A stretch of 64,000 nucleotides of DNA from Sutcliffiella cohnii (GCF_002250055.1 NZ_CP018866.1:2534501-2598500); one strand, 5' to 3'. Positions 18,485 through 28,614 are shown, counted from the stretch's first letter. Translations and numbers: made by a program. Notes: generated by a model from the letters alone, not told the origin.

Positions 18485-19030
18485 CTAATCAAGTTCTTCC
18501 ACTATAATGTTGTCATTCGTATAAACGCAAATTTCTGCCGCCATGTCTAGCGCTGCTTTCGCTATTTCTCTAGCCGACATATGTTCTGATGCAAACCTTT
18601 TCAAAGCACGACCTGCAGCTAAAGCATAATTTCCACCTGAACCGATTGCTAATATTCCATCATCCGGTTCAATCACTTCACCTGTACCAGAAACAAGTAA
18701 TAACGTTGATTCGTCCATTACGATTAACATAGCTTCTAACTTACGAAGAACTTTATCACTTCTCCACTCTTTCGCTAATTCAACAGCAGCACGTTGAAGG
18801 TTTCCGTTATATTCTTCTAACTTTCCTTCAAACATCTCAAATAAAGTAAACGCATCTGCAACCGAGCCAGCAAAACCAGCTATTACTTTACCATTAAAGA
18901 GCTTCCTTACTTTTTTAGCTGTATGTTTCATCACGACAGAATTCCCAAAAGTTACTTGGCCATCACCAGCCATTGCAGACTGACCTTTATGCTTTACTGC
19001 GAAGATTGTTGTTGCATGAAAAGAACCCAT
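18485..19030 (-). CDS. hslV: HslUV protease peptidase subunit HslV (ClpQ/CodW)
   Basis: HslV is the proteasome-beta-like peptidase chamber. The 181 residues include ATTIFAV at the N-terminus, GDGQVTFG, and [20 protein letters not shown], all family signatures. The N-terminus reads Met-Gly-Ser-Phe-His-Ala-Thr-Thr. B. subtilis CodW, which uses an N-terminal serine as nucleophile, has Ser directly after the initiator Met. Here position 2 is Gly, so the nucleophile after processing is unclear; the ATT threonine aligned with E. coli HslV is one option. Confidence 0.96.
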   Translation of the reverse strand: MGSFHATTIFAVKHKGQSAMAGDGQVTFGNSVVMKHTAKKVRKLFNGKVIAGFAGSVADAFTLFEMFEGKLEEYNGNLQRAAVELAKEWRSDKVLRKLEAMLIVMDESTLLLVSGTGEVIEPDDGILAIGSGGNYALAAGRALKRFASEHMSAREIAKAALDMAAEICVYTNDNIIVEELD

Positions 19031-19041
19031 ATATATTCCTC

Positions 19042-19962
19042 CTAATTACCATCCTTTGCTCTAGGATGGGCTTGCATATATGTTTTGCGTAAATGTTCTT
19101 TCGTTACGTGTGTATACACTTGTGTTGAAGAAAGATGAGCATGACCTAACAATTCTTGAACAACTCTAAGGTCGGCTCCTTCGTTTAGCATGTGCGTAGC
19201 AAACGTATGCCTTAACGAATGAGGACTTATTTTTAAAGTAGTACTAGCTTTTGAAACAATATTATCAAGAATCACTCTTACCCCCCTAGGAGTAAGTGGG
19301 CCACCTCGAAAGTTTAAAAACAAAGAGTTTTCCTGATTGTTTTGCCTTGATTTTTCTAAAAGTTTTTTTCGACCGTCTGATATATATAAATTTAAAGCTT
19401 CTGACGCAAAACTTCCAAAAGGAACGTATCTTTGTTTGCTACCTTTTCCATGAACTAATATTGTTCCTAAATGAAAATCGATATGTAACAAGTCAATCTT
19501 ACAACATTCACTAACACGAATACCAGTACCATACAACACTTCAAGTATCGCTTGATCTCTTTGCCCTATTGGCGATGATAAATCAGATACTGTAAAAAGC
19601 TTTTCCATCTCTTCTTCATACAAAAATTGAGGTAATCTTTGCTCCTGCTTCGGAACATGTATTAACGAAAAAGGATCTTCTTTCAGCTTTTCCTCTCTTA
19701 ACAAATACTTATTAAAGCTTCTTATGCTTGATATTTTTCGAGCTACCGTTTTTCTAGCATATTTTTCTTTATATAACTTTGTTAAGTACGCTCTCGCTTC
19801 TCTATAACTTACCTCTTTATATGTATGAACACCTTCTGTTATTAAAAAACGCCAAAAGTCTTCAATATCTTTTTTATAGAATTCAACGGTATAAGTAGAG
19901 TAATTCTTCTCCACCTGTAAATATTGTAAAAAAGATTGGATAGGAGCTATTTCATTTTTCAT
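19042..19962 (-). CDS. xerC: Tyrosine recombinase XerC (CodV)
   Basis: XerC resolves chromosome dimers with XerD at the dif site. The 306 residues have an N-terminal SAM-like DNA-binding domain and a C-terminal catalytic domain. The catalytic residues are visible: Arg149 in GTGIRVSE, His248 and Arg251 in [13 protein letters not shown], His274 in LLGHAHLSS, and the nucleophile Tyr283 in QVYTHVT. It is the first gene of the operon with hslV, hslU and codY. An inverted repeat (19978-20016) lies just before its ribosome binding site GAGGTGAA. Confidence 0.95.
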   Translation of the reverse strand: MKNEIAPIQSFLQYLQVEKNYSTYTVEFYKKDIEDFWRFLITEGVHTYKEVSYREARAYLTKLYKEKYARKTVARKISSIRSFNKYLLREEKLKEDPFSLIHVPKQEQRLPQFLYEEEMEKLFTVSDLSSPIGQRDQAILEVLYGTGIRVSECCKIDLLHIDFHLGTILVHGKGSKQRYVPFGSFASEALNLYISDGRKKLLEKSRQNNQENSLFLNFRGGPLTPRGVRVILDNIVSKASTTLKISPHSLRHTFATHMLNEGADLRVVQELLGHAHLSSTQVYTHVTKEHLRKTYMQAHPRAKDGN

Positions 19963-19977
19963 TTTTTATTCACCTCA

Positions 19978-20016
19978 CAAGGGCTACTAAATATTATCAC
20001 AATTTAGTAACCCTTG
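19978..20016 (-). other. Hairpin directly upstream of the xerC ribosome binding site
   Basis: Arms of 15 bases (CAAGGGCTACTAAAT at 19978-19992 and its near-complement at 20002-20016, one G-T pair) enclose a 9-base loop. On the transcript the 3' arm ends right before GAGGTGAA, the xerC ribosome binding site. There is no U-run on either strand, so it does not look like a terminator. Confidence 0.6.
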
Positions 20017-20404
20017 CAATTAATTTTACATACTTTTTACAAAATTCTGAATTGTCTTAGATGCTAATATTTCAGTACTTTAAAAATTGGAAGTGTTTTC
20101 AGTAAATAAGGACATAAGGAAAAATTTCTGGTTCTTCTACTGAGGATTTTTCCAATTTGTTCACGTAATGTTGGCCCTATAGTTTCAACTAGCTCTATCC
20201 TTATAATATACGAGTAACATTATTTCCTCAACTAATCCGATAGCTAATGGCTAAAGCATAACGTAAAGTTCTCCCAAAAAAAATGTCCTTGTTCTAATCT
20301 AGCAATCCTTCATATGTTGTTTCCATAATAAATGTGTCTGAAAATCAACAATAATTTATACCTTTACTATTTCCTTTCATGATTTAAACTAAACCATAGG
20401 AAAA
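20017..20404. other. Non-coding gap between topA and xerC; trmFO absent
   Basis: The whole space between the topA stop and the xerC start (19963-20545) is 583 bases. B. subtilis and many relatives have trmFO here. I see no reading frame resembling the FAD-binding N-terminus of TrmFO on either strand, and the gap is less than half the size of that gene. This part holds only A+T-rich sequence and an imperfect 8-bp inverted repeat near 20108-20152. A promoter for xerC should lie here, but I could not identify one with confidence. Confidence 0.7.
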
Positions 20405-20432
20405 GGGGCTGACGATGTTCGTGTCAGTCCCC
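20405..20432 (-). terminator. Probable topA terminator
   Basis: GGGGCTGAC (20405-20413) pairs with GTCAGTCCCC (ending 20432) with one G-T pair around a 9-base loop. On the minus strand the stem is followed by TTTT. It lies about 115 bases after the topA stop. Confidence 0.6.
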
Positions 20433-20545
20433 CTACTCATTGAGTACATGCGCTCAATATTTCGAATAAAACTACTTCATTACCACTACGAAAACAAATC
20501 ATATATAAAATAACCTAAAATGCTGTAAAGTGCAAACGTTTTGAT

Positions 20546-22624
20546 TTATTTTTGTGGTTCTTCTTTATAGTCACATTCTACACATTGCACTTGAATACCT
20601 TTTTTCAACTTTTTCTCTACGAGTAATGACTCACATTTCGGGCATTTACGTGCAATTGGCTTATCCCATGATAAAAAGTCACATGTTGGATATTGATCAC
20701 AGCCGAAGAAAATTCTCTTTTTCTTACTTTTTCTCTCTACAATATTTCCATTTTCACATTTCGGACACGGAACACCTATTTCTTTTACGATAGCTTTCGT
20801 GTTTCGACAATCCGGGAAATTAGAACAAGCCATGAATTTACCGTATCTACCCATTTTATAAACCATTTCATGCCCGCATTGGTCACAATCTTCTCCAGCA
20901 GGTTCATCTTTAATTTCAATTTCTTGCATTTCTGCTTCTGCTTTTTCTAGTCTCTTTTCAAATTCGTGGTAAAAACCATCAATTATGCTTACCCAGTTCA
21001 CTTTACCTTCTTCAATATTGTCTAGGTTTGTTTCTAAATCTGCCGTAAACTCTGCATTAATAATTTCTGGGAAGAACTCTAGAATTAGTTCACATACAAT
21101 TTCTCCTAATTCTGTAGGAACAAAACGTTTATTGTCTAAAGCGACATATCCTCGTTTCTGGATTGTATCTAGTGTTGGAGCGTACGTAGATGGTCTACCT
21201 ATTCCTAGCTCTTCTAACGTTCTAACAAGTCTTGCTTCCGTATATCGAGGCGGCGGCTGTGTAAAATGTTGTTTAGGTGTAATATCTTTCGAAAATACGC
21301 CATCCCCTACCTTTAAAGGAGGTAACATTTTTTCTTTTTCTTCGTCTGCATCATCATTTCCTTCCACATACACCTTCATAAACCCAGGAAACTTGACAGT
21401 TGAACCGGTAGATCTAAATAGAACATCACCTTGAACAATATCAACACTAACTGTATCCAAAATAGCTGGAGACATAAGACTTGCAACAAGTCGTTCCCAA
21501 ATTAATTTATACAGTCTAAATTGATCTCGACTTAAAAACTCTTTAACAGAGTTAGGGTCCCTAAAAGTAGACGTCGGTCTAATTGCCTCATGGGCATCTT
21601 GCGCATTAGCCTTTTTTGATTCTTTCTTTTCCATCGGTATTGCAAATTCCTTACCAAAATTACTCGTTATATATTCTTTTGTTTCTTGCTTTGCTGTATC
21701 CGATATTCTAGTTGAATCAGTACGCATGTATGTAATTAAACCTACTGTTCCTTCTTTACCAAGGTCAATTCCTTCATAAAGCTGCTGTGCTAACATCATC
21801 GTTTTCTTAGCACGGAAGTTTAACTTCCTAGCAGCTTCCTGCTGAAGTGAAGACGTAATGAAAGCCGGGGATGGGTTTCTCTTTCTTTCCTTTTTCGTTA
21901 CATTTTTAACAGAAAAAGAATTTTCCTCCAGTTTCTTTAGGACAGATTGAACTTCACTTTCGCTCTTTAGTTCAATTTTTTTACCATCCATCCCGTAAAA
22001 TGTACCTTCAAACGATTTATTATTTTTCGTAAGAAATTCAGCTTTAATTGTCCAATATTCTTCTGGAATAAATTCTTTTATTTCTTGCTCGCGTTCTATA
22101 ATTAAGCGAACTGCCACTGATTGTACACGACCAGCACTAAGTCCCTTTTTGACCTTTTTCCATAACAATGGGCTAATATTGTAACCTACTAAGCGATCAA
22201 GTACTCTACGTGCTTGTTGAGCATCCACTACGTCCATATCAATCGGTCTAGGGTGCTTAAAAGATTCTTTAATGGCATCCTTTGTAATTTCATTAAATAC
22301 CACTCGACAATTTGAAGCAGTATCAATATCAAGGCTATTGGCTAAGTGCCAAGCGATTGCTTCCCCTTCACGATCCGGGTCAGCCGCAAGGTATATTTTT
22401 TTCGCCTTCTTTGCAGCCGTTTTAAGTTCTTTTAGAACCGGGCCTTTTCCACGTATTGTAATATATTTAGGTTCGAAATTTTGCTCTACATCAACACCCA
22501 TTTGACTTTTAGGTAAATCCCTTATATGTCCCATAGAGGCTTTTACTTTATATTTTTTACCTAAATATTTTTCTATCGTTTTTGCTTTTGCTGGTGATTC
22601 AACTATCACTAAATAATCTGACAT
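20546..22624 (-). CDS. topA: DNA topoisomerase I
   Basis: TopA relaxes negative supercoils by single-strand passage. The 692 residues start with the TOPRIM domain ([22 protein letters not shown], with the DPDRE acidic motif at 82-86). The catalytic tyrosine is Tyr299 in [14 protein letters not shown]. The C-terminus has three Cys-rich zinc-ribbon modules (CDQCGHEM with CSNFPDC; CPKCENG with CDQYPTC; CPKCESL with CVECDY). It has its own promoter (22670-22699) and terminator. The ATG is preceded by GAGGAGG. Confidence 0.98.
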   Translation of the reverse strand: MSDYLVIVESPAKAKTIEKYLGKKYKVKASMGHIRDLPKSQMGVDVEQNFEPKYITIRGKGPVLKELKTAAKKAKKIYLAADPDREGEAIAWHLANSLDIDTASNCRVVFNEITKDAIKESFKHPRPIDMDVVDAQQARRVLDRLVGYNISPLLWKKVKKGLSAGRVQSVAVRLIIEREQEIKEFIPEEYWTIKAEFLTKNNKSFEGTFYGMDGKKIELKSESEVQSVLKKLEENSFSVKNVTKKERKRNPSPAFITSSLQQEAARKLNFRAKKTMMLAQQLYEGIDLGKEGTVGLITYMRTDSTRISDTAKQETKEYITSNFGKEFAIPMEKKESKKANAQDAHEAIRPTSTFRDPNSVKEFLSRDQFRLYKLIWERLVASLMSPAILDTVSVDIVQGDVLFRSTGSTVKFPGFMKVYVEGNDDADEEKEKMLPPLKVGDGVFSKDITPKQHFTQPPPRYTEARLVRTLEELGIGRPSTYAPTLDTIQKRGYVALDNKRFVPTELGEIVCELILEFFPEIINAEFTADLETNLDNIEEGKVNWVSIIDGFYHEFEKRLEKAEAEMQEIEIKDEPAGEDCDQCGHEMVYKMGRYGKFMACSNFPDCRNTKAIVKEIGVPCPKCENGNIVERKSKKKRIFFGCDQYPTCDFLSWDKPIARKCPKCESLLVEKKLKKGIQVQCVECDYKEEPQK

Positions 22625-22669
22625 CCATAGTCCTCCTCAAGAGGGTAAATTTCCAATTAAATCTTCATC

Positions 22670-22699
22670 ATTATGAAATACTAATTCTCATTTTGTCAA
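22670..22699 (-). promoter_or_regulatory. Sigma-A promoter of topA
   Basis: On the minus strand a perfect TTGACA (22694-22699) is followed after 18 bases by CATAAT (22670-22675). The ATG is 45 bases further on. The rest of the 270-base dprA-topA gap shows no clear terminator or gene. Confidence 0.75.
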
Positions 22700-22894
22700 T
22701 CAAAGTTTAATAATATTATTTTTTGTCACTGATTTACTCTTACTGATTAGTGATTTATATATTATTCTTTCTTTTCTTATTCATTCCTTCTTAAGCAGAA
22801 ATTATTAATAGTAAAGTTTGCAGAACGAAAATAGTATCGTCCCCTATAATAATACAAACCTACATATAGTTGTAAAGTAAAATATATAAAATTT

Positions 22895-23785
22895 CTAAAA
22901 CTTCTTACTAAATGAAGGAATTTCATTTAAGATATCTTCATAATTTGTTACAAGTTTTGCCCCATGTTGTATTAATTTATTCGTTCCAAATGACGTTTGT
23001 TCATAAATAGGACCCGGAACTGCAAAAACCTCTCTTCCCTGTTCCATCGCTTGATCAGCTGTAATAAGCGAACCACTTTTTTCTTTTGCTTCTATTATTA
23101 ATGTTCCCATAGATAAACCACTAATAATTCTATTTCTTTGTGGAAAATGCCATTTTAACGGTTTTGTTAATGGGGGATATTCAGAAATTAATAAATGTTC
23201 GCTACCGATGATTTTAGCTAAACCTTTATTTTTCTCAGGATATATTTGGAGCACACCACTGCCTAACACCGCTATTGTTTTACCACCGTTTTTAATAGCT
23301 TCTATATGTACTAACTCATCAATTCCTAGTGCTAACCCACTAATTACATGCCAGTTCTGTAACAATAACGGCTTAACTATAAAAGGAATGACTTTTTTGC
23401 CATAAGCGGTCGGGTTGCGTGTTCCGACTACACTTAATAGCTTTTCTGTCTGTAAGAGTTTTATATTTCCTTTACAATATAACACAAATGGGGGATCGAA
23501 AATTTGTTTTAATAACGGAGGGTACCTTTTATCACCAATAGTAATAATTAAAATATTTTCTCTTTCATAAACTTTTAATAATGGTAACATATTAAACTCA
23601 TGTAAATGATGATGAATTTTATCAGCTGTTTTCACAGAAACATTTAGTATTTTGGCTAGTTGTAAAGAACTATACTTTAATAGGTTCACAAGATTTGGGT
23701 CATGAAGTAAAAGATTTTTCTTCATTGCCCAAGTAACAGAAGGACAATGGTCCAATAACAATAGACGAAAAGTCCATTTGTTCAT
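22895..23785 (-). CDS. dprA: DNA processing protein DprA (Smf)
   Basis: DprA loads RecA on incoming single-stranded DNA during transformation. The ATG at 23785 has AAAGGAG seven to eight bases upstream, giving 296 residues; the longer frame to 23887 has no supporting signal and reads like non-coding sequence. The Rossmann-like DprA core shows SVVGTRNPTAYG, SGLALGIDELVHIEAI, LGSGVLQIYPEKN, EYPP and PQRNRIISGLS in the right order. It lies between sucD and topA, as in Bacillus. Confidence 0.95.
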   Translation of the reverse strand: MNKWTFRLLLLDHCPSVTWAMKKNLLLHDPNLVNLLKYSSLQLAKILNVSVKTADKIHHHLHEFNMLPLLKVYERENILIITIGDKRYPPLLKQIFDPPFVLYCKGNIKLLQTEKLLSVVGTRNPTAYGKKVIPFIVKPLLLQNWHVISGLALGIDELVHIEAIKNGGKTIAVLGSGVLQIYPEKNKGLAKIIGSEHLLISEYPPLTKPLKWHFPQRNRIISGLSMGTLIIEAKEKSGSLITADQAMEQGREVFAVPGPIYEQTSFGTNKLIQHGAKLVTNYEDILNEIPSFSKKF

Positions 23786-23893
23786 CTTTATGCTCCTTTC
23801 CTTAGCTTGAATTGATAATTTAAATAGAAGAGTTTGGGGAGACGCGGAGAAATTAAACATAGGTAATTCGTACGTAATATTAAACATGAATAA

Positions 23894-23927
23894 GAATAGG
23901 AATAGTTTTGTAGGACTATTCCTATTC
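23894..23927 (-). terminator. Hairpin after sucD, probable weak terminator
   Basis: GAATAGGAATAG (23894-23905) pairs perfectly with CTATTCCTATTC (23916-23927) around a 10-base loop, 11 bases after the sucD stop. The trailing sequence on the minus strand is only moderately T-rich, so termination may be partial. Confidence 0.55.
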
Positions 23928-23938
23928 TCGAGATTGTA

Positions 23939-24841
23939 TTAGTGTGTTTTACACTTTTCGTAAAGACCTTGGTCTTTCAATACGTTAATTAACGTTTCAC
24001 CCATTACAGATGGTGTATCAGCAACTTGAATACCACATTCATTCATAACTCGAATTTTTTCATCTGCTGTTCCTTTTCCACCAGAGATAATCGCACCAGC
24101 ATGACCCATGCGTTTTCCTGGAGGCGCAGTACGTCCACCAATAAATCCTACAACAGGCTTTGTCATATTTTCTTTTACCCATAGAGCTGCATCTTCTTCT
24201 GCAGTCCCACCTATTTCACCTATCATAATGACCGCGTAAGTTTCTGGGTCTTCGTTAAACGCTTTTAAAACATCGATAAAGTTTGTACCGTTTACAGGGT
24301 CTCCACCAATACCTACTGCAGTAGTTTGGCCAATGCCAGCTTGTGTTAATTGGTGCACTGCTTCATAAGTAAGAGTACCAGAACGAGATACTACACCAAC
24401 GTGGCCTTTTTTATGAATATATCCAGGCATAATACCAATTTTACATTCATCAGCAGTAATAACCCCCGGACAGTTCGGTCCTACTAAACGGGTTTTCTTA
24501 CCTTCCATGTAACGTTTAACTTTTACCATATCCATTACTGGAATATGCTCTGTAATACAGATAGCTAAATCTAATTCTGCATCTACTGCCTCCATAATTG
24601 CATCTGCTGCGAATGGAGCTGGAACATAAATTACAGAAGCGTTAGCACCTGTCGCGTTAACTGCATCAGCTACAGTGTTAAAAACAGGAACTCCTTCTAC
24701 TTCTGTACCACCCTTACCAGGTGTTACTCCACCTACAATTTTAGTTCCGTATTCAAGCATTTGCTTTGTATGGAACAATGCAGTTGAACCTGTAATTCCT
24801 TGCACGATTACTTTAGTATCTTTATTTATAAATACACTCAT
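23939..24841 (-). CDS. sucD: Succinate-CoA ligase, alpha subunit
   Basis: SucD with SucC interconverts succinyl-CoA and succinate with nucleotide phosphorylation in the TCA cycle. The 300 residues have the CoA-binding domain ([22 protein letters not shown]) and the active-site histidine motif [17 protein letters not shown], where His becomes phosphorylated. GPNCPG and [10 protein letters not shown] are also present. It lies 18 bases downstream of sucC. Confidence 0.98.
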   Translation of the reverse strand: MSVFINKDTKVIVQGITGSTALFHTKQMLEYGTKIVGGVTPGKGGTEVEGVPVFNTVADAVNATGANASVIYVPAPFAADAIMEAVDAELDLAICITEHIPVMDMVKVKRYMEGKKTRLVGPNCPGVITADECKIGIMPGYIHKKGHVGVVSRSGTLTYEAVHQLTQAGIGQTTAVGIGGDPVNGTNFIDVLKAFNEDPETYAVIMIGEIGGTAEEDAALWVKENMTKPVVGFIGGRTAPPGKRMGHAGAIISGGKGTADEKIRVMNECGIQVADTPSVMGETLINVLKDQGLYEKCKTH

Positions 24842-24859
24842 GTATGTCCCCTGCCTTTC

Positions 24860-26023
24860 TTAGCCTACTTGTGCTACGATTTTTTGTGCTCCATCTGCCA
24901 TAGATTCAGCTGCTACAATATTCAAACCAGACTCTTTTAAAATTTGTTTTCCTAAATCTACGTTTGTACCTTCTAAACGTACAACTAAAGGTACGCTTAA
25001 TCCAACTTGTTTAGCAGCTTCTACTACTCCAGTAGCTATAACGTCACACTTCATAATCCCACCAAAGATGTTCACGAAAATACCTTTCACTTTCTCATCA
25101 GAAAGGATGATTTTGAAAGCTTCTGTTACTTTCTCAGCAGTTGCACCGCCCCCAACATCTAGGAAGTTAGCAGGGTCTCCACCGTAATGTTTAATAATAT
25201 CCATTGTTGCCATTGCAAGACCTGCACCGTTTACCATACAACCAATATTTCCATCAAGTGCAATATAACTTAAATCATGCTTGGAAGCTTCGATTTCTTT
25301 AGGGTTTTCTTCATCTAAATCACGATATTCTAAAATATCTTTATGACGATATAATGCATTTGCATCAAAGTTTAGCTTCGCATCTAATGCCATAACATTT
25401 CCATCCCCAGTTATAACTAACGGGTTAATTTCTGCAATAGAGCAATCCTTTTCGACAAACGCTTGGTATAAGCCCATCATGAATTTAACCGCTTTGCCTA
25501 CTAACTCTTTAGGGATGTTAATATTAAAAGCAATTCGACGTGCTTGGAAACCAGTTAATCCTACTACAGGATCAACGTATTCCTTAAAGATTTTTTCTGG
25601 TGTTTGTTCCGCCACTTCCTCAATTTCAGTTCCACCTTCTTCAGAGGCCATTAGAACTACTTTAGAAGTTTCGCGGTCAAGTACTAAACCGACATAATAT
25701 TCTTTCTTGATGTCGCAACCTTCTTCTATTAGTAAGCGTTTTACTTCTTTTCCTTCTGGACCTGTTTGATGAGTTACAAGCGTTTTACCTAAGATTTCAC
25801 TCGCATATTCACGAACTTGCTCTAAACCTTTAGTAGCAACTTTAACTCCACCAGCTTTCCCACGTCCACCTGCGTGGATTTGTGCTTTCACAACACAAAC
25901 TTCTGTTCCTAACTCTTTTGCAGCTTCTACTGCTTCATCAACAGTAAACGCGACGCGACCATTTGGAACAGCAACCCCGTATTTTCTGAGGATTTCTTTC
26001 CCTTGATATTCATGGATATTCAT
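24860..26023 (-). CDS. sucC: Succinate-CoA ligase [ADP-forming], beta subunit
   Basis: SucC is the ATP-grasp subunit of succinyl-CoA synthetase. The ATG at 26023 has GGAGG seven bases upstream; the longer frame to 26071 includes leader sequence and a cre-like site. The 387 residues begin [17 protein letters not shown] and contain [41 protein letters not shown] and the C-terminal [10 protein letters not shown] motif. sucC is the first gene of the sucCD pair and has its own leader. Confidence 0.98.
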   Translation of the reverse strand: MNIHEYQGKEILRKYGVAVPNGRVAFTVDEAVEAAKELGTEVCVVKAQIHAGGRGKAGGVKVATKGLEQVREYASEILGKTLVTHQTGPEGKEVKRLLIEEGCDIKKEYYVGLVLDRETSKVVLMASEEGGTEIEEVAEQTPEKIFKEYVDPVVGLTGFQARRIAFNINIPKELVGKAVKFMMGLYQAFVEKDCSIAEINPLVITGDGNVMALDAKLNFDANALYRHKDILEYRDLDEENPKEIEASKHDLSYIALDGNIGCMVNGAGLAMATMDIIKHYGGDPANFLDVGGGATAEKVTEAFKIILSDEKVKGIFVNIFGGIMKCDVIATGVVEAAKQVGLSVPLVVRLEGTNVDLGKQILKESGLNIVAAESMADGAQKIVAQVG

Positions 26024-26056
26024 TTCCCATCCTCCAATCTTATGTATGACAAAAAT

Positions 26057-26071
26057 AGACTGCGCTTTCAT
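26057..26071 (-). promoter_or_regulatory. Candidate cre (CcpA) site in the sucC leader
   Basis: The minus-strand sequence ATGAAAGCGCAGTCT fits the degenerate catabolite-responsive-element consensus WTGNAANCGNWNNCW at every fixed position. It lies about 40 bases downstream of a TATAAT at 26114-26119 and 34 bases upstream of the sucC ATG. A bound CcpA there could block elongation. Function is inferred. Confidence 0.5.
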
Positions 26072-26113
26072 TTTATAAAATGTACTTGCACTTGTCTACC
26101 TTTCTACAAAAAT

Positions 26114-26119
26114 ATTATA
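26114..26119 (-). promoter_or_regulatory. Candidate -10 element for sucCD
   Basis: A perfect TATAAT is present on the minus strand at 26114-26119, but the matching -35 region is poor. It is the only good -10 hexamer in the 213-base ylqH-sucC gap. I saw no clear terminator for ylqH there. Confidence 0.4.
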
Positions 26120-26236
26120 CTATTTTCAAAAAATTATTTCTCCTTTCTACACTTAAAAAATATATTAAGTTAATAAAGGGATATAAAACATGTAACAAAT
26201 GGAATAAATTCCTCTTGAATTTACATTATTTTAACA

Positions 26237-26521
26237 CTATAGCTTATTTTTTTCGTTTGCATTGTTTAGTTGATATACGAACGCAAAAACCTCTGCAACT
26301 ACTTCATATAATTCTTCTGGTATAGTATCATTCACTTCTAATTGTGCTAACAGTTCCACTAATGCTTTATCTTCTTGAATAGGAATATTATGTTCTTTGG
26401 CAACATTTATAATGTTTTCTGCAATAATACCACTACCTTTTGCCGATACGAACGGCGCCATACTATTTTCATATTTTAAAGCAACGGCTTTCTTTCTATT
26501 ATTTATCTCTTCTTTTTTCAT
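26237..26521 (-). CDS. ylqH: FlhB C-terminal-domain-like protein (YlqH)
   Basis: This 94-residue protein resembles the cytoplasmic C-terminal domain of the flagellar export switch protein FlhB, without the membrane part. The segment AVALKYENSMAPFVSAKGSG is followed by AKEHNIPIQEDKALVELLAQL and by IPEELYEVVAEVFAFVYQL, all in the FlhB order. The usual autocleavage NPTH sequence is absent. B. subtilis has the same small gene here next to ylqG. Its function is not established. It starts in an ATGA overlap with the ylqG stop. Confidence 0.88.
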   Translation of the reverse strand: MKKEEINNRKKAVALKYENSMAPFVSAKGSGIIAENIINVAKEHNIPIQEDKALVELLAQLEVNDTIPEELYEVVAEVFAFVYQLNNANEKNKL

Positions 26522-27726
26522 AATCTAATATCCACTTCATTTTGTAGCGGTGCTAATATTTCTTTTACAAAAACGGTTCTTACTGAATACTCTTCTTCCT
26601 CTAAAGGGAGTAGTTTAATCCTACTTAAACGGAAACCTAATTTTGATACATTCCCCTTTAAAATGGGTTTAAGAGCTTCTACTGCCCGTTGAAGGCTTCT
26701 AGCATGCTCATTTACAATTGTAATCGAGAGTGTTTGACGGAATACTTGTAAATCGACCATTGTTTGAGATATATTTGGTAAATCTAATAGAAAAAGTATT
26801 CTCGTAGATTCAGCATTATCATCTTTTTCACCATTATATTTCGTAAGATGCATATACCAGTCCGTGTATTTACCTTCATTCAAAAAAAGTAAAGGGAACA
26901 AATGTTGTTGTATCCCACCTTCTTCTCTAGCGAAGAGTTGGTACCCGTTAATTGTTTGTACTATTGTATTCAACAGACTTTCCGTTTTTTTATTATTAGT
27001 TGCGCTCATTAATTCTGTAACGTAAAATTTCAGATTATTCTCTAATAGTTGTTCCGATAGTTTGCTATTTTTTACATTTGCTTCATAATTTAAGCTTTGC
27101 AATATATCGTTTATCGATTGTAAAAATATCATAAAATTTTCTTTCGATTGCAATATGGATGGTGTAACAGTTATAGGAGCTAACATTTTTTGGACAGTAT
27201 GATTTATGTTTAAAGCAGTGCTGCTATTAGCTTCAGAATGAGAAAGTAATGTTTGTACCGACTTTCCTAACCCTTGTAGTAATGGTAGCGACATTATCTC
27301 TATTAATTTTTGTGCAGGTATACTATCGCCACGACTATTAACAAAGGTATTGATGGTTGATTTTATATGTAGTTCCTCACTTTTATCACTATTAAAAAAT
27401 GGAGTGAGCTTTTTCCATAGTATGTTGCTGCTATCCGCTTTTTCAATAGGAAACGAAGGCTGACTAGATTGATCAGCAGTTGGTCTTATCAATTGTAGTG
27501 AAAAAACCGTTTCCTTTCCTTTCGTTTGGACGTTGTTATCTAATAGGAAGATATATGATTTTCCCACTTCAATATTGCCCGTCACAGTGGCTACCATTTC
27601 TACACCCTTTGAAATAATCGTGTACAGTCCATTTTCTTTATGTAACACCTTCCCATTAAACAGTTGTCCTTGGCTAGTAGCTTGATTGGGATCAATTCGA
27701 GATGAAAAGTGTGCATTTATGTGCAA
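26518..27726 (-). CDS. ylqG: YlqG-like protein of unknown function
   Basis: A 402-residue protein matching B. subtilis YlqG by position. The start is a TTG at 27726 with AGGAGG seven bases upstream; a longer frame to 27744 would have no ribosome binding site. No membrane helix or catalytic motif is evident. The C-terminal third (LLDLPNISQTMVDLQVFRQTL, then LGFRLSRIKLLPLEEEEYSVR) has a faint FliK-like look. With the FlhB-like neighbour ylqH this hints at a flagellar export-related role, but that is inference. Confidence 0.78.
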   Translation of the reverse strand: MHINAHFSSRIDPNQATSQGQLFNGKVLHKENGLYTIISKGVEMVATVTGNIEVGKSYIFLLDNNVQTKGKETVFSLQLIRPTADQSSQPSFPIEKADSSNILWKKLTPFFNSDKSEELHIKSTINTFVNSRGDSIPAQKLIEIMSLPLLQGLGKSVQTLLSHSEANSSTALNINHTVQKMLAPITVTPSILQSKENFMIFLQSINDILQSLNYEANVKNSKLSEQLLENNLKFYVTELMSATNNKKTESLLNTIVQTINGYQLFAREEGGIQQHLFPLLFLNEGKYTDWYMHLTKYNGEKDDNAESTRILFLLDLPNISQTMVDLQVFRQTLSITIVNEHARSLQRAVEALKPILKGNVSKLGFRLSRIKLLPLEEEEYSVRTVFVKEILAPLQNEVDIRL

Positions 27727-27740
27727 CTCTCTTCCTCCTA

Positions 27741-28508
27741 TCAACTAACAATATCTTTAATCGGTGTAAAAGAGCGTCGATGTTCAGCCAAAACACCATG
27801 AGCTTCTATTGCTTCAACATGCTCTTTCGTACCATACCCCATATTACTTCGAAAACCGTACTGAGGAAATTTTTCTCCTAATTCAATCATATAGGAATCG
27901 CGGGTAACCTTTGCAATGACAGAACTCGCTGCAATTGAAATACTTTTCGAATCCCCTTTAACGATTGATTCTTGTTGTATATTCACATTTAATTTCATTG
28001 CATCAATTAGTAAATAATCCGGTTTTATATGAAGTTTGTTAATAGCTTGTATCATAGCTAGTTTCGTAGCTTCGTAAATATTCACTTCATCAATTGTATT
28101 TGCATCCACAATACCAATTCCAATGCTAATTGCTTCTGCTTTTATTTTTTCATAAAAAAGTTCTCTTTTCGTTGCTGACAATTTTTTCGAGTCAGTTAAT
28201 CCTGGTAGATAAAAGTTCTTCGGTAAAATGACAGCCGCCGCAACTACTGGACCAGCAAGCGGGCCTCTCCCCACCTCATCTAAGCCTGCAATATATTGAA
28301 AACCTTCTTGAATGAGTTTATTTTCATGAATACTCATTTCTTCAAACTGCTTACGCAATTCATCTTCCTTCTTCTTGTCCATTCGCCATTTTTTAAGCAA
28401 CGCTTGAACTCCTTTTCTTTCGTCCTTTACTAAAAGTTGAAAGAAAGGGTTATTTTCTGAATTAATTCGGACAAGCTCTTCCTCTACTTGTTTTATAGAC
28501 ATTTTCAT
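27741..28508 (-). CDS. rnhB: Ribonuclease HII
   Basis: RNase HII removes ribonucleotides and RNA from RNA-DNA hybrids. The 255 residues contain the active-site motif [19 protein letters not shown] (two acidic metal ligands) at about 75-93. [38 protein letters not shown] and [11 protein letters not shown] follow. An N-terminal extension of about 70 charged residues is typical of Bacillus RNase HII. The ATG is preceded by AAAGGAG. It is the first gene of the rnhB-ylqG-ylqH group. Confidence 0.97.
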   Translation of the reverse strand: MKMSIKQVEEELVRINSENNPFFQLLVKDERKGVQALLKKWRMDKKKEDELRKQFEEMSIHENKLIQEGFQYIAGLDEVGRGPLAGPVVAAAVILPKNFYLPGLTDSKKLSATKRELFYEKIKAEAISIGIGIVDANTIDEVNIYEATKLAMIQAINKLHIKPDYLLIDAMKLNVNIQQESIVKGDSKSISIAASSVIAKVTRDSYMIELGEKFPQYGFRSNMGYGTKEHVEAIEAHGVLAEHRRSFTPIKDIVS

Positions 28509-28614
28509 AACACTAACTCCTTTCTATATATATCGGTTACTTTTTGTTGGTTTTAAAGAGAACACAGTGAAATTACCCATTATGTAAACAAAGAGTAATA
28601 TAAAAACGAATAAA

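Noticed and set aside
20041-20056. Second CodY-box-like sequence upstream of xerC
   Set aside because: About five mismatches to consensus; such matches are common by chance in A+T-rich DNA.
19963-20545. Possible trmFO pseudogene
   Set aside because: No recognisable FAD-binding N-terminus or other TrmFO motif on either strand.
20985-21434. 149-codon plus-strand frame opposite topA
   Set aside because: Antisense to conserved topA coding sequence; no promoter or ribosome binding site.
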